Assembly: GCF_001625215.2 (NCBI RefSeq)
Contig: NC_030389.2
Coordinates: forward strand, 33,283,454-33,347,453
Reading direction: 5' to 3'
DNA from: Daucus carota subsp. sativus
Lineage: Eukaryota > Streptophyta > Magnoliopsida > Apiales > Apiaceae
DNA length: 64,000 bases
The notes under the pieces are model-generated. The model saw only the letters and a list, made by a program, of their open reading frames with translations. It was not told where the DNA came from and ran no database searches. The translations under genes and the position numbers were made by a program. This document shows, one piece after another, positions 20,222 through 32,109 of the stretch (within the stretch, counting starts at the first letter, position 1; every line of letters begins with the position of its first letter).

Positions 20222-20739
20222 TTGTGTGTGTGCGCATATTGATTATGTTAATTATTTATAAAATATATTAATTTAAAATTTTAACCTCGAAACAGAGCTT
20301 TTATGACTTAAGTTTGTGGGGAGAAGTCGATAGAATGAAACATTTGACCGGATCAAACGGGATTTTCCGATTTGGATTTTTGTGGTTATGCACAAGTCCA
20401 ACTCCGAAACTTAAAATGGCTTGAGGTCCTTCATCGTTTCTCTCGCTTGATCTCAGACATTAATGTTGTATTTTTTGGAGTAACATTAATGTTGTGTTTA
20501 GTTAGGAAGAATTAAACAAAATAAAATGATCCAAAATAAATGATAGATGATAGAGGTCGGAGGAAAGTTAAAAAAAAATATGAATGCAGAATTTGAGAAG
20601 AAAATGAATATGAGAAGAAATGAAGCTTATTTTTTTTAATTGTGAGATATCATTAATTTGAACAAACATCACACATAAGACTCTCCAACACAAAATGTGG
20701 AGGAGAAAGAAAATCGAGCAATCAATAAGTCTCACAAGG
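19065..20739. other. Intergenic DNA
   Basis: No gene is supported. It contains an AT/AAT-rich stretch (19780-19810) and a CA/TA microsatellite. The few ORFs are short and without recognisable motifs. Confidence 0.6.
20169..20222. repeat. (CA)n(TA)n microsatellite
   Basis: Long CACACA run followed by TATATA, in intergenic DNA. Confidence 0.95.
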
Positions 20740-21157
20740 TACCCCGTACCCTAGCTAGAAGCTCGAAAACCCAGTACAGTATGATAATTGATAACTAAGC
20801 AAGCTTCGACACTCCTGAATCACATGCCCCACCTCCAAATAATTTGTCCTATCATCTCCAATTTCATAAATTGTGAGCCAAGAATCACTTCCTATAGTCA
20901 CCTGTGGAATGCCTATATATCTGCACGGTCTAGTTTAAAGCTTCCGGTACATCCTTTGTTTCTGATTCAAAAACTCCCACCTCACCTGCATGACAAATAA
21001 CCAGAGCTCTGCAAAAATTTCTTATGTGATCTCGAAGAACCATTCCCAGCCCATACTCTGAAGTACCCTCCTGAATCGCTACGTCCACATTAATTTGAGT
21101 TGTCCTTCGACTGGAGATTTCCAACGCGCGAGATAGTTTGAAATGGAGCATTTTTTC
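20740..21157 (-). pseudogene. RNase H-like domain relic (non-LTR retroelement type)
   Basis: The minus strand reads INVDVAIQEG...GLGMVLRDH and then ESETKDVPEAL. After a one-base frame change it continues SDSWLTIYEIGDD...NYLEVGHVIQECRSLL. These are the ordered blocks (NVDGA, GLGxVLRD, AExxAL, ESDS, GHIIxEC) of the RVT_3 RNase H domain found in plant LINE-derived proteins. The frameshift and absent flanks show it is a degraded fragment. Confidence 0.65.
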
Positions 21158-21176
21158 ATTTCATTTCATCCAAATA

Positions 21177-21223
21177 CATAACCTTAATTCATTGACTATA
21201 CATAACCTTAATTCATTGACTAT
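21177..21223. repeat. 23-bp tandem duplication
   Basis: CATAACCTTAATTCATTGAC occurs twice in direct succession. Confidence 0.85.
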
Positions 21224-21610
21224 CTGATTGCCTCTAATGAATCTACATTATTCCACGCAAATGGTGCAGATTCAATATTATGCTAAATCATTACTTGTGA
21301 ATTGAAACCAGCCTAAATTGCATAGGCCACCAGCAAACAAATACACACAAAAAAACCCGCAATCCTAGAAAAAGCTCTCTGTTTTCCTATTACTCCTACC
21401 CAGATATAAACAGAAAAATTTTCTCACAAGCCCGCATTCCACAACTGCATATATCTACCACATATGGACATCATGACTTCTTTCACGAAGGGGGAGCAAT
21501 ACGATGTTGTACAACGAAACACCCACATTATACTACTTAGATGTGAGTACTGTGATCTTTAAGCTGCAACAAATGTGAAGAGTACCCTGATAGGATATAA
21601 AATATTCGAC

Positions 21611-21815
21611 AATATCTAAATTAGTTCAATAACTGTAAAAATCTAAAGGACTGAACCATTTAGCAACGGAGAATCTACTGGTAGCATGATTAAAATTGCA
21701 CATCCGGAGGCAAATATCTAAATAAGTTCAATAACTGTAAAAATCTAAAGGACGGAACCATTAAGCAGCAGAGAATCTACTGGTAACATGATTAAAATTG
21801 CACTTCCGGAGGCAA
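21611..21815. repeat. Two-copy 102-bp tandem repeat at the 3' end of the Nudix gene
   Basis: Copies start with AATATCTAAAT at 21611 and 21713, with roughly 90% identity. The second copy ends five bases before the stop codon at 21820, so the repeat lies in the gene's likely 3' UTR. Confidence 0.85.
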
Positions 21816-21819
21816 CTAT

Positions 21820-24800
21820 TCACCATTTTGTTGATTGGCATTTAGCAGGTCCTTTGTTCACATCTAAATAAGACTGGAATGCGCTCATGACTTCCTCATA
21901 TGTTGGCCTCTTGTATTCCACTGCCTGTTCATATATACCCATGTTAAGCAAGCCTTCTATATTAAAGAAATCATAATTGTTGCAGATTTATTTAGCTTGG
22001 AACATACCTGCTCAATTACATCTTCCGGATTTGCCCATTTCCACTCCGAAAATTCTGGATCTACTTCACCATTTGCCAAGTTAATCTCGCTTTCATCTTT
22101 TGTTAGCCTCATAAGGAACCTATCAATTTAAAATCTTTTAGTTTTACAAATATAAATCATGGGAAGGCCAGTTTAGACTGCACAATTAGGTCTTGCATAC
22201 TTTGGATATACTTGTCAAACTTGGTGATACATAATGCCCTTTCTTAGCATTCAAAAAGTTTCTAAAAGAACAGTAAGTACATGAAGGATCTTACCATTTC
22301 TGTGCCAGTCCATGCCATTCACCTCCTTCCCAGAGACGATTCACCTTAGCTTTCACAGGGGCCGGGAAGTCATAAGTTAGCCAATCTGGCACCTGTCAAT
22401 CCACACTCTCATTAGGTATGCAGGGTAGATTGAAAGAACAATTATAGCATTTTCATTCTTTGGGTCTTAGTTGCCATGTTGTGGATTACGAATTAGAAAG
22501 AGTTCAGCATCAACTTGATATTTGTAAATCTAGTACATAAAATGGGCATTGTTGACTTCTTGTGAACAAATATTGAATCCTGATAATAATACTTTTTCCC
22601 CTTTAATTTCCAAGTACACTGCAGAGCACATTCTTGTAGCTACAAGGCCAACTTCATATTTGTAGCCAGTCGGTCAACTTAGAGTCATGGACTCGTGGGA
22701 ATTTAATTGAAGCATCATTTATCTTTCTGATATAGTAACAGAATAGAAGCAGAAATCATTCAGCTATAAATTTCAAGGTTGACAGTCATGGACCTTAAAA
22801 GAGATTACAGAGATGTTAACGAGTGATTAAGAGGGTCAACATCTACAAGTCGCACATATGAGCAGGGTAGGTAGCATAACGCCTTTGTAGCACGAACTAA
22901 TGTGTACGTGTGTCTCGTTTAAGAGTAATACAACAGAGCATGAGATACATACCTCATCAATAAGTTCAACTGACACTATCCCAGTTTCTTCACGCAGTTT
23001 CCTGATTGCAGCAGCAATTGGCATCTCTCCATCTTCAATTCCACCCTGCATGAGAAGTTGAAAGATGAGAAGCTCCAAAAAATTACAGATTTTTTGTATG
23101 CATGACATAAGCTTCAATCAATAATTTATATATATTTATTTTGATTTGTCGCGAGTCCTAAATTTCTTTTAGTCGCATGGGGTTTTCTGTGTAAAGGGAA
23201 ATTACAACAAAGGTCATAGTCTGACGAATGATAGATGATTTTAGAATGTTACTTAACATGCTCGGTTAAAACTTCCAACTAATAGACTTCAATAGTTCAA
23301 TCAGTACTTGCTTAAACGCAACATAAAACTGTAAAAGGTATAACAAAAAAATTACTCAAGTGCAGTGTGATGAAAGCTTTTACAGATCCTACTTATTCTG
23401 AACATTCGATGTTTTCCTATATATTTTTTCACATATTGCGACAATCAACTATACGCCAAGAACAGAGAAATAGCATTAACATATATTTAACTTGTGCATC
23501 ATACCTGAGGCATCTGCCATGCTCCCGGAACATTCAATCTAGAAGCGACAAATACCTGCAATGGTGTTGAAGAACGGACATGATATATTAATTCCTTGCC
23601 AATAAAAAAATATAAAAAATAACTAAAAACCAAACACTGTCATCTTGTAATTCTTATTATTTGACATCTACATTGCTAAAATAAACCATGATTCTCAACC
23701 TCGCCTAAACATGAACGAAAAATCAGATTTACGACATTTATTAGATGGAGAGACCATGTGTTTCTCTGACTGAAGATGTCAAGAGCCGGTCCACAGTTCA
23801 TTACAAGAGTCAGGGCATAATCAGGATAATTAGCTGGGACATATAATTCAGAACATTTTTATAAATTAATTAGAATTTAATAATTTAAGCGAAGTTGTTA
23901 TAAGTGAATATTTGACGTTTAAATCATAATTCAGATATAGATAATATCTATATAAACTTAAATATATTCGGTGGGGTAAATTTTCGGCACACGCTTTAAT
24001 ACAGCTACACCGCTAAACCAACTATAGTCTATAGTTAATATTTTTTTTTTGTTGTCAGAACTATAGTTAATATTAGTTAGTAATTAGTTAAGTTTCCAAG
24101 CCTCTTTTTACCGCATTCAATTACGAGAGTTCGGCCAATTATCGTCACGTGATTTAATCGATTTAATGCAGCTACATCGCTAAACCACAGATAGTAATTA
24201 GTTAAGTTTCCGATGATCTTTTCATCATATACAACTATAATATCAGTTGGATTAATTGTCGCTGCATGATTTAATCGATTTAATGTAACTACACTGCTAA
24301 ACCATAATTAATCATAGTTAGTAATCAGTTAAGCGTTCAATACTTTTTTCGTCGTATGCAATCATGATATTAGTTGTACAATTATAATATTAGCTGGCCA
24401 ATTGTCGTCACATGATTTAATCGATTTAATGCAGATATATCGCTAAATCATAATCAATATTAGTTGAGCTTCCAACCTTCTATCAACATTAATAATACGT
24501 ATGAAACTAATTTCCGGTCTCATTTCACCGGAGTAGTGTAATTGCAGTAACACACAAAACTGCTGAAAATGAAAATAATTCTGTTCTTCTTTCCTATGCA
24601 AGGATAAAACTTCAAGGCATTTTGCAATCAGAATTTTTGCATCAGTCCTCCGAATCAAAAACTATTACCGAAGATACCAGAACCTTTAATTATATACCAA
24701 CACAACCAGATAACACAGAAAATGTAATCAAAAAAATACAAAATCCTCCCCTGTTTTAATTTTACATGTAAATACTTATTAAAATAAACTCTCGAGGTAA

Positions 24801-25057
24801 GGTTCACGTATATGTTATCCAGACCGCTTGCATAGCGGATATGTTTGGTTTGGTTTACGGTTTACGCAAATATTTCCGATGCATAAAAACATTCACCACC
24901 TTGAAAGCTTAACATGTCGCAAGACAATTAATCATCAAACAAAACAACTGTGCATATAAAACAGATACAGAGTGATAAAAAAGAATGTTACCTGATAATC
25001 GGAGTTGACGAGACAGACACCGACGCTGGGGCGGTAACCAGCAGGCAAATTCTCCAT
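21820..25057 (-). CDS. Nudix hydrolase, NUDT25/26-like (Ap4A/RNA pyrophosphohydrolase type)
   Basis: Six exons: 25057-24992, 23555-23505, 23045-22953, 22392-22295, 22119-22008, 21924-21820; 174 aa. All introns are GT-AG and the phases agree. The start MENLPAGYRPSVGVCLVN leads directly into the fold with no transit peptide, so it is probably cytosolic, like Arabidopsis NUDT25. Family members cleave diadenosine tetraphosphate and related substrates. The Nudix box is GGIEDGEMPIAAAIRKLREETG. The family pattern G-x5-E-x7-R-E-U-x-E-E-x-G-U is kept except that the Glu after Arg is Lys (AAA), a metal-binding position in MutT-type enzymes. The C-terminal half (YDFP, WGGEW-like, QKWFLMRL, EFSEWKWANPEDV) matches the plant/RppH-like group. 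Confidence 0.9.
23970..24480. repeat. Degenerate tandem repeats in Nudix intron 1
   Basis: Three clear units begin GATTTAATCGATTTAATG at 24151, 24268 and 24414, and a weaker one lies near 23990. Each is followed by a GCTACATCGCTAAACC-like segment. Spacing is 117-146 bp. Confidence 0.7.
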
Positions 25058-27110
25058 TGAAACTCGAGCACTTGTTTTATGAAAGTCAAATATAAGTGAT
25101 GGATAGTGAGGGCTTGAGTTTTTTAAGAATGTTATTAAAAGTCAATCTCAGTAGTGTCAAGTACTCAAGTGTCTGTGTGTCTATATTTATAGAGAGACAT
25201 GAGATGTATCACAGTATCAGAGCAGTGAGCAGTTGGTAATTGGTTGCTAAAATATTAATTATTGAGTCCGTCCTTTTTTTTCTTTTTTCTTTTTTCATCT
25301 TACAAAATTGTTCATATTAAATTAATATAATTAATATATGTTAAATTTGTTAATTTCTTAAAAATTAATACAATTTTTTGTTAGCATATAATTTGCTCTT
25401 TCTGTTGTAAGATATAGATCGCTTTTTGATACACATTAACAAGTCTTTTAATTGTTTCTCAAAAAAAAAACAAGTCCTTTAGTTGGATTATATTTCCAAC
25501 TCTTTTCTTTTTTTGTGAATTATAATATTAACTAAATATTTTTAATTAAAAATAAAAAATTTAGAATAATGATTGTAACCCCGTGATGGAGTATAAAAGG
25601 TGAGTTTTAACCAGAGACGAGAAAAGAAAAACAGGACAGAGGTAATATATAAAATTTGTTAAACATACTTGAATGTGCTCTAACTCTACGACATATAATG
25701 ATGGAACAATATCTTATTAATATTTTAAATTATTTTAAATAAAATATATAATTTTATTATAAATAACGATGATGTGTAATGAGACTTCCAAAAATTAATG
25801 TGAGAGCCGAAATTATAATTTTAAAAATTTGTACTCATTTTACATATCCTTCTAATTAAAAAAAATAAATTAATTGTCCACTGTTACTTTTAATATAGTG
25901 TAGTTTATTATTAGTATTGAGAAGAACAATTTTATTCGAGCCATTCATGATTTGGGATTTTCATATATACCCATACATAAAAAAATTTATGCAAAAATAT
26001 ATTTTTCAAAACAAATTATGAAAATATTATCTTTCAAAAATATTATATAATCATAAATCCGTTCTGATTTAATCTGTTTTTTAATATTTTGATTTTAATG
26101 ATATAATATAATTTGTCATATTAAAAGTGGGATGACTTAAATTATTAAATATATTTTGTATATGAATGTAATTTGTCACCGTCACTATTGGTTGGAGTAT
26201 TTTAAGAGGTCCATGTCATAATCACCTGTCAAGTTCTACTTTACATAAATCGAAAAGAATTGTGGAGAATCTAACGAAGAGAACCAGCTCATACTATATT
26301 TGTTTTCTTTAGGAAGCCTTTTAATAGTCGGATGAATGAATAAATAAATAAAATAATATTTAAATTATTTTTTAAATAATAATTTATAAATTTTAGTTTG
26401 ATTCTTTTACCATGCTAGACTGTAAAATTTCGTATTTAATTATATTATTATTATTATCTCATTTTAGTTTTTTAAATTTGAATTTACACAGATTATATAA
26501 TATCTTTTAATGATAAAGTTAGTTATTTTAATAATATACTAGATAATAATTTTAAATTATATTTAATTTTGAAATCTATTACAGAGAAAGAAATACAATA
26601 TCTTTCTTTTTAAAAAAAGAAATTTTTATAAATAAGTTACAAACTACTTCCTTTATTATTTTATTAGTTGGCTATAATGTTTTCTGAATATTTTTGATTT
26701 TATAAGTTTTCTTAAATTATTAAAATTTATAATATTTATTAAATATTTTTATTTAAAAAGTTAAAAATAATGACAGTGAAGCGTCAGCTAGTCAAAGAGT
26801 GCACGGGTGGGGAACAGAGAGACTATAAAGACAGAAGAAGCAGTGAGTTGTGAGTACCTAATGGAGAGGAAAGTTGACTTTGCTGAAAAATTTAAAGATA
26901 AAAGAGTGGAAGCGTCAAGCATCCGAATGATTAACTTCAATCATCACACTTCATCCCCACCATTTTCTATTGTCAATTGCCAAAGCCATTATCAAAAAAT
27001 TATTACATTAATGTTCAAAAATTTTATGTTTCTTATATGAATAAAATAGGAAAAAAGGTGTAAGAAATTGCTCACTTGAATGACTAAAATTTTAACCAAT
27101 CTTATCGTAT
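25058..27110. other. AT-rich intergenic DNA upstream of the Nudix gene
   Basis: Contains the Nudix promoter side (25058-25250). Beyond it are AT-rich stretches with no supported gene. Confidence 0.6.
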
Positions 27111-27113
27111 TAA

Positions 27114-27547
27114 GGGGATGTTTGGCTCGACTTAAAAGAAGTTAAAGTTGAGAAGTGGATTATAAATGATAAGTGGTGATGATTTATAAGTTTTTAAAGT
27201 GTTTGAATAATTTGACTTATAAGTTAGTAGAGTGTTTAATAATTTAAATTATAAAATGACATTTTTAAATAAAATTTAATTTATATAAGTATAAACTTAA
27301 TATATAAAATTTAAATCACACTAATTTATTTAAATATAAATTTAATACATCAGATAAAAGTTGAATTACAAGACAGTATAGACTTTAAAGAAAAAAGTTG
27401 GCTGAGAAGTTAGACTTGCTAGCTTCCAAATTCTCAACTTTAATTGCTAGAAAAGTATTGTGAGTTTCTGCATCCAAACATACAACAAAAAGCAGGAGCA
27501 AGCTTATATGAAAAAGAAGCGCTTAACTTTTTTAACCAAACACCCAC
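27114..27547. mobile_element. PIF/Harbinger (Tourist-like) MITE
   Basis: 434 bp bounded by GGGGATGTTTGG on the left and CCAAACACCCAC on the right (inverse GTGGGTGTTTGG, two mismatches). TAA flanks both sides (27111-27113 and 27548-27550). A 3-bp TAA/TTA duplication and G/C-rich tips are typical of this class. No coding capacity. Confidence 0.65.
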
Positions 27548-27550
27548 TAA

Positions 27551-28929
27551 TTAACTTTGTCGACAGATATAATGAAATTCTAAATCATTTATTAATATAT
27601 TTAATTATATATAATCAACTTACATTATAAATTGGTATTTAAGATTTGAAAAAAATGAAAATATTAAATTTATTGATATTTATAAATTAGGTCAGATATC
27701 ATTCAAGTGACCTTATTATTTATGTGTGATTATAAACTATATTAGAACTCCTCTCAGAAACGGATAAATTTATCATTTTTAACAAGTTATTATCATATAA
27801 GATATAAGAGAGATGTATATGTTTTTAATAAAAAATTATAATTATCTTTACATACGAAAACTTATCATATGCGTTATTTTCAACTTACATTTACGTGTAT
27901 TAATATTTTTGGGGTCAAAATAACAAATATAAATACTATAATGTGTCCAAATTGATAAAATTTTGCCACGAATCTAGTATAAAAGATATTACGAAGATGA
28001 ATTATAAAATACACGATAATACATGATCAAAGCTAGTTGACGAAAAAAACTGCACAAATCGACATTAAAAATAGTTTTCATCTTCATAAAATGTAATGTA
28101 TACAAAAAATGTATATACTCGAAATTATCATCTTTGAAATTATCATCTCTTATGAAAATCAGGACGTGGGGGAAGGGGGAGATTGAAATATACATGGGCT
28201 AATCAACTAATTAACTCAATCATGATCATGAATAGCACCACTCGTCAATGGCATATTAAAATGATTGAGTCTAATTCTTAAAAATATACCATGGATTAAC
28301 TTATATGAATATACACTTTTAGTATATCTCTTTAGTCTTTATAAGCGTGGTGTCCGCAAAAAGCAAGGATAACGGCCAATTGTTTCGAGAAAATAAAAAT
28401 TGCTTTGCCTTCTGCTTTTTTTATCCATTTGTACAAATAAGTAAAAATATTTTGAACAGTTTGAATAAGTTGAGAATGCTGCTTTTTTTTTTTATTTTTT
28501 ATTTATCTCTCACAACTTCTACTTCTTATCCAAAAACTTTATTAACTTATTTATTTTTTACTTTTAATCCACTTCTTTAATTTGAATAAGAAACCACCTT
28601 TTTTAAGTTTGCACAAACGACCTCTGTTCATTTAGACTCGTTCTACACCGGATATATATAACCGGATATATATATCTATGTCTTGATTTAATTTATTTTT
28701 CTTCCATTTATTCTCTTGTTTCTCGACGGTCTTCTCAGCATTTCAACCCGTCAATTTCCCTAGATTATAAATGAAAAATATAATACGAATCATATGCACG
28801 GAAAAGAATTTGGAGCTTCCGAAAGTCTAATATTGGTAAAGAGGAAGTTTTAAAGAACATATTAGTAAATAAATCTTTGGAAAGTAAATCACTAAATTCA
28901 TATTGATTTTATTTACTAATAAAATCCTT

Positions 28930-28981
<52 letters not shown>

Positions 28982-29106
28982 TTAGTAAGCATATCAAAAA
29001 ATACATTAAGCATCATCATATTTCCTACAAACATTTTAAAAATTCAAATAAAATATATGTCCAAACTTTTAAATTCAAATAAAATTTTAAATTTTTATGT
29101 AAAATA
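27551..29106. other. AT-rich intergenic DNA
   Basis: No gene is supported. Includes an (AAT)n microsatellite at 28934-28979 and low-complexity T-rich blocks around 28480-28560. Confidence 0.6.
28934..28979. repeat. (AAT)n microsatellite
   Basis: About fourteen AAT/ATA triplets in a row. Confidence 0.95.
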
Positions 29107-29460
29107 TCTATCTATATCTATCTATGTATATAATCCTAATTTGTGAATACAAACAGGATGCCAAATTACACTTTCTACCCCTACTTCCTTTTTTTCCCAG
29201 TACTACCCAGGGGTTTAAAAGTAATCTGCCAGGCTCCTTGGATCATCCAAGTTCTAACGGGTACTGACCCGTTGCAGAATAGAACTAAGACCTGCTTCAA
29301 TTCGCGTTGGATCCGACAGAGAAGCGGGCGCTCCACATTATTTTTTGAAATCCCCGGTCGGTTATTTTTTCCCGTCATTTCAGGAGCTGTTAACTCCACC
29401 ACTTTCCATCCATGATTTCAGCAGCCAGATACCCCTGCAATTTGAAAACTCAACGTGCCT

Positions 29461-30931
29461 ATGACGACTCTTTCTACCGACGCAGAGTTTCAGATTCCGG
29501 TACACACTCATCTCTCAGACAATGGAATCAGGTAAGTGTCGATCTTCGCTAGGTGTACTCGAGATTAAGGTAATTGATCTTTGATGCATAGTTCAGTCGT
29601 TTTCTTTGTCCTTCAAGCAACTTCTATAGTCGGTGTTAATTTTCTCAATTGAATTATCTCTCGGGATTTTGCAGATTTCCGTGCTTCTAATTGTGACTCA
29701 GGTTTTTTTTTTCGTTTTGCGAGTGATGCCTAATTCAATCATGGGTGATTGCATATATTATTGTCAGTTGACTTCATTGAATATACCTTCATTTCTTATA
29801 TAGGTTTGCAATTTGAGTTCATATTTGGCAATTGTTTTGCAACTTTTAAATTTAAGAAGTAATAGTGGACTATTCTTCTTAAGCCATGTACATTGAGTAT
29901 CTTCAGTATAGAGCGTACCATTCAGTAATGACCATCAAAGCTGATTTATTCAAGTTGAAAGTTTGTACTTTAATGGGTATTGCAGGTTCTTACTCGGTTA
30001 ATATTCAACATTGAACTTTATGGTGGTTTAAACTCCTTTGTTTACTTAAAATTGTGGAGTTACGTCCCTGTGCATTGTGATTTTTGTACAGCTTTTTTAC
30101 ACACACACACACACCATATATTGAGGTCTAGAAGAGATATTTGATGTGATAATGCATCATATATAGTCCTGCTGAATTTGTTAAAGTTGGTAACGCCTCT
30201 CGACAAAAAAGGGCCAAGCTGATGAAAGAATTCAGTTAGTATGATAATCATGACCTCCTTACAGTGGATTCGATCAAGATGATGCATAAAGTCTTAAATT
30301 TATTTTCAAATTTTTTCTTATAAATATATCTAATCTAGAACGGAAGTTAACCAACAATGTCTGTGTTTTTGCCATTGAAAAGAAATTAAATCTTAAATAG
30401 ATATTATAAGATTTTCTGATTATTTCTTTACATTATCAGATATGTGATTAGTTTTTATTTTATCAGTTTCTTCTTTTGTCAGTACAGTGGTTTTTGGTTA
30501 TTTCTTTACATTTCATTTATGTGATGGGCTTTCAATTTTACAATCTTCACTTCCAATACTATAAGTCTTTGCTCACTTTAAAGATCCGCCGATAGTTCTT
30601 TGTGTAACCCTTGAACAGTTAAATATATGCTTTTACTTCAAAATGTAACCGTTGTTTTCTCATGTTACTGCACAATGTTATTTCAAGGGTGATAAGTGTT
30701 TGATAACATTCTATGCATTTCTGGAAATTTCGCAGGGAAAAGGTAATAATCCCGGCATCGAAGCCGTATATCTCCTTGATTGGAAATCAGAATGCAGCAA
30801 ATCAAACAGTGATAACTTGGGGTGACAAAGCTTTTGATATAGCCAAGGATGACACTGTTCTTGGCACCTACAGATCAGCTTCTGTCACTGTCCTATCCGA
30901 TTACCTTTGCGCGGCTGGGATCACTTTCGAG
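29461..30931 (+). pseudogene. Pectinesterase gene fragment
   Basis: The main exon, 30736-30931, follows TTTCGCAG and precedes GTACTTA. It reads EKVIIPASKPYISLIGNQ... TVITWGDKA... GTYRSASVTVLSDYLCAAGITFE. This is the block of plant pectinesterases (cell-wall pectin demethylation) that precedes the catalytic GQxxAL and QDTL motifs, which are absent. An upstream ORF at 29461-29531 (MTTLSTDAEFQIPVHTHLSD) ends AATGGAATCAG|GTAAG and would splice in phase, but does not look like pectinesterase, so it may be a chimaeric leader. The lack of catalytic exons, and the position inside a probable Helitron, indicate a captured fragment. Confidence 0.65.
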
Positions 30932-32109
30932 GTACTTATCAGGCCCCTTAGTAACTGAATTATACTTTAGTTTGCTAAGGCCCTTTGACCATTAGCAGCT
31001 GCTTGCTTATCTTTCTTGGTGAAACAACCTCCCATTTAGTGCAGTTCAAAAATACCCTGATCAAGATTAATGTTTACACATAATCCAAATTCAAGAATTG
31101 ACTAAACCCAGTAAACTAAAGTATCTGAAATCAAGAAAAGGGTAAGAAGATTGAATAATTAACACAAAACCCCAAGAAGCATATAAATTTTTGATTCATA
31201 GTGAATTTGAGTAAACTTGGTCTTAAATAATGAATCAATCAGCTTTATATTACTTATCTGTACCATTTTAATTTAGATATTTAGGCTCTTGATATATTTT
31301 TACTTCTTTTTTTTTTTCAAATTCCAAGTGCGGAGTTATGACATGTATACTATCTACCTCTTTGGAAAGGATTCTGCACTTCCTGTTGGTGAAGTTTCGG
31401 GCAATACACCATAGAAGATTTATCAAATTAGTAATTTTCAGGTGCTGTTTTTACTTTATTATGGATCAATCAGCCTTGGATTATTTTCTTTAACATTTTA
31501 ATTTAGAATTATGTACATTAATTGGCTATTTGAAATTCTTCAATTTTCTTGAGTTGGTTGCAGACAGAATATTCTGTATATAATACATTGCGTCTCTATG
31601 CATAGTTTGGTCTAACATAGTGCATTAATTCAGACCGCGTCCCAATTCATGGGCTGGAATGGTATGAATCTGAGGCACTAAATGTCTGTATTCTTCATCA
31701 AGGATCTAATGTGCTCAATTTTGTTATTGTCCATTTTTGTTAGTGTCAGTTGTTCTAAGAATTCAAGTGTCGGACTACAACCGAATAGGTAGAGTAATGT
31801 AGACGGGAACTGTATATCTGCAACACAGAACTAGAGTAACGTAGTTGGTCATTGATACAATATGCAATACTTTAATTTATTTATATAATAGAAATATTAG
31901 AACTGTTAATTCTCTGATTGCACTTGCTCTCGAGTTATTAAGACTGCAGGTTCTGTCCGGAGCAATGTAATCAGTGTAGATTATTACTTTCCATGCCTTA
32001 TACTCTCATTGAAGATTATCCTACGTGTACAATGTCTATCCAAGTTTATACGGTTTGTGTGTTTGCGAAGCAATGGTTCGCAATATTTTACCTCATGTTT
32101 TTTGTCCAG

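Noticed and set aside
28347..28580. 77-codon plus-strand ORF
   Set aside because: T-rich low-complexity translation typical of AT-rich intergenic DNA.
29181..29402. 73-codon minus-strand ORF
   Set aside because: No homology recognised and no splice or promoter context.
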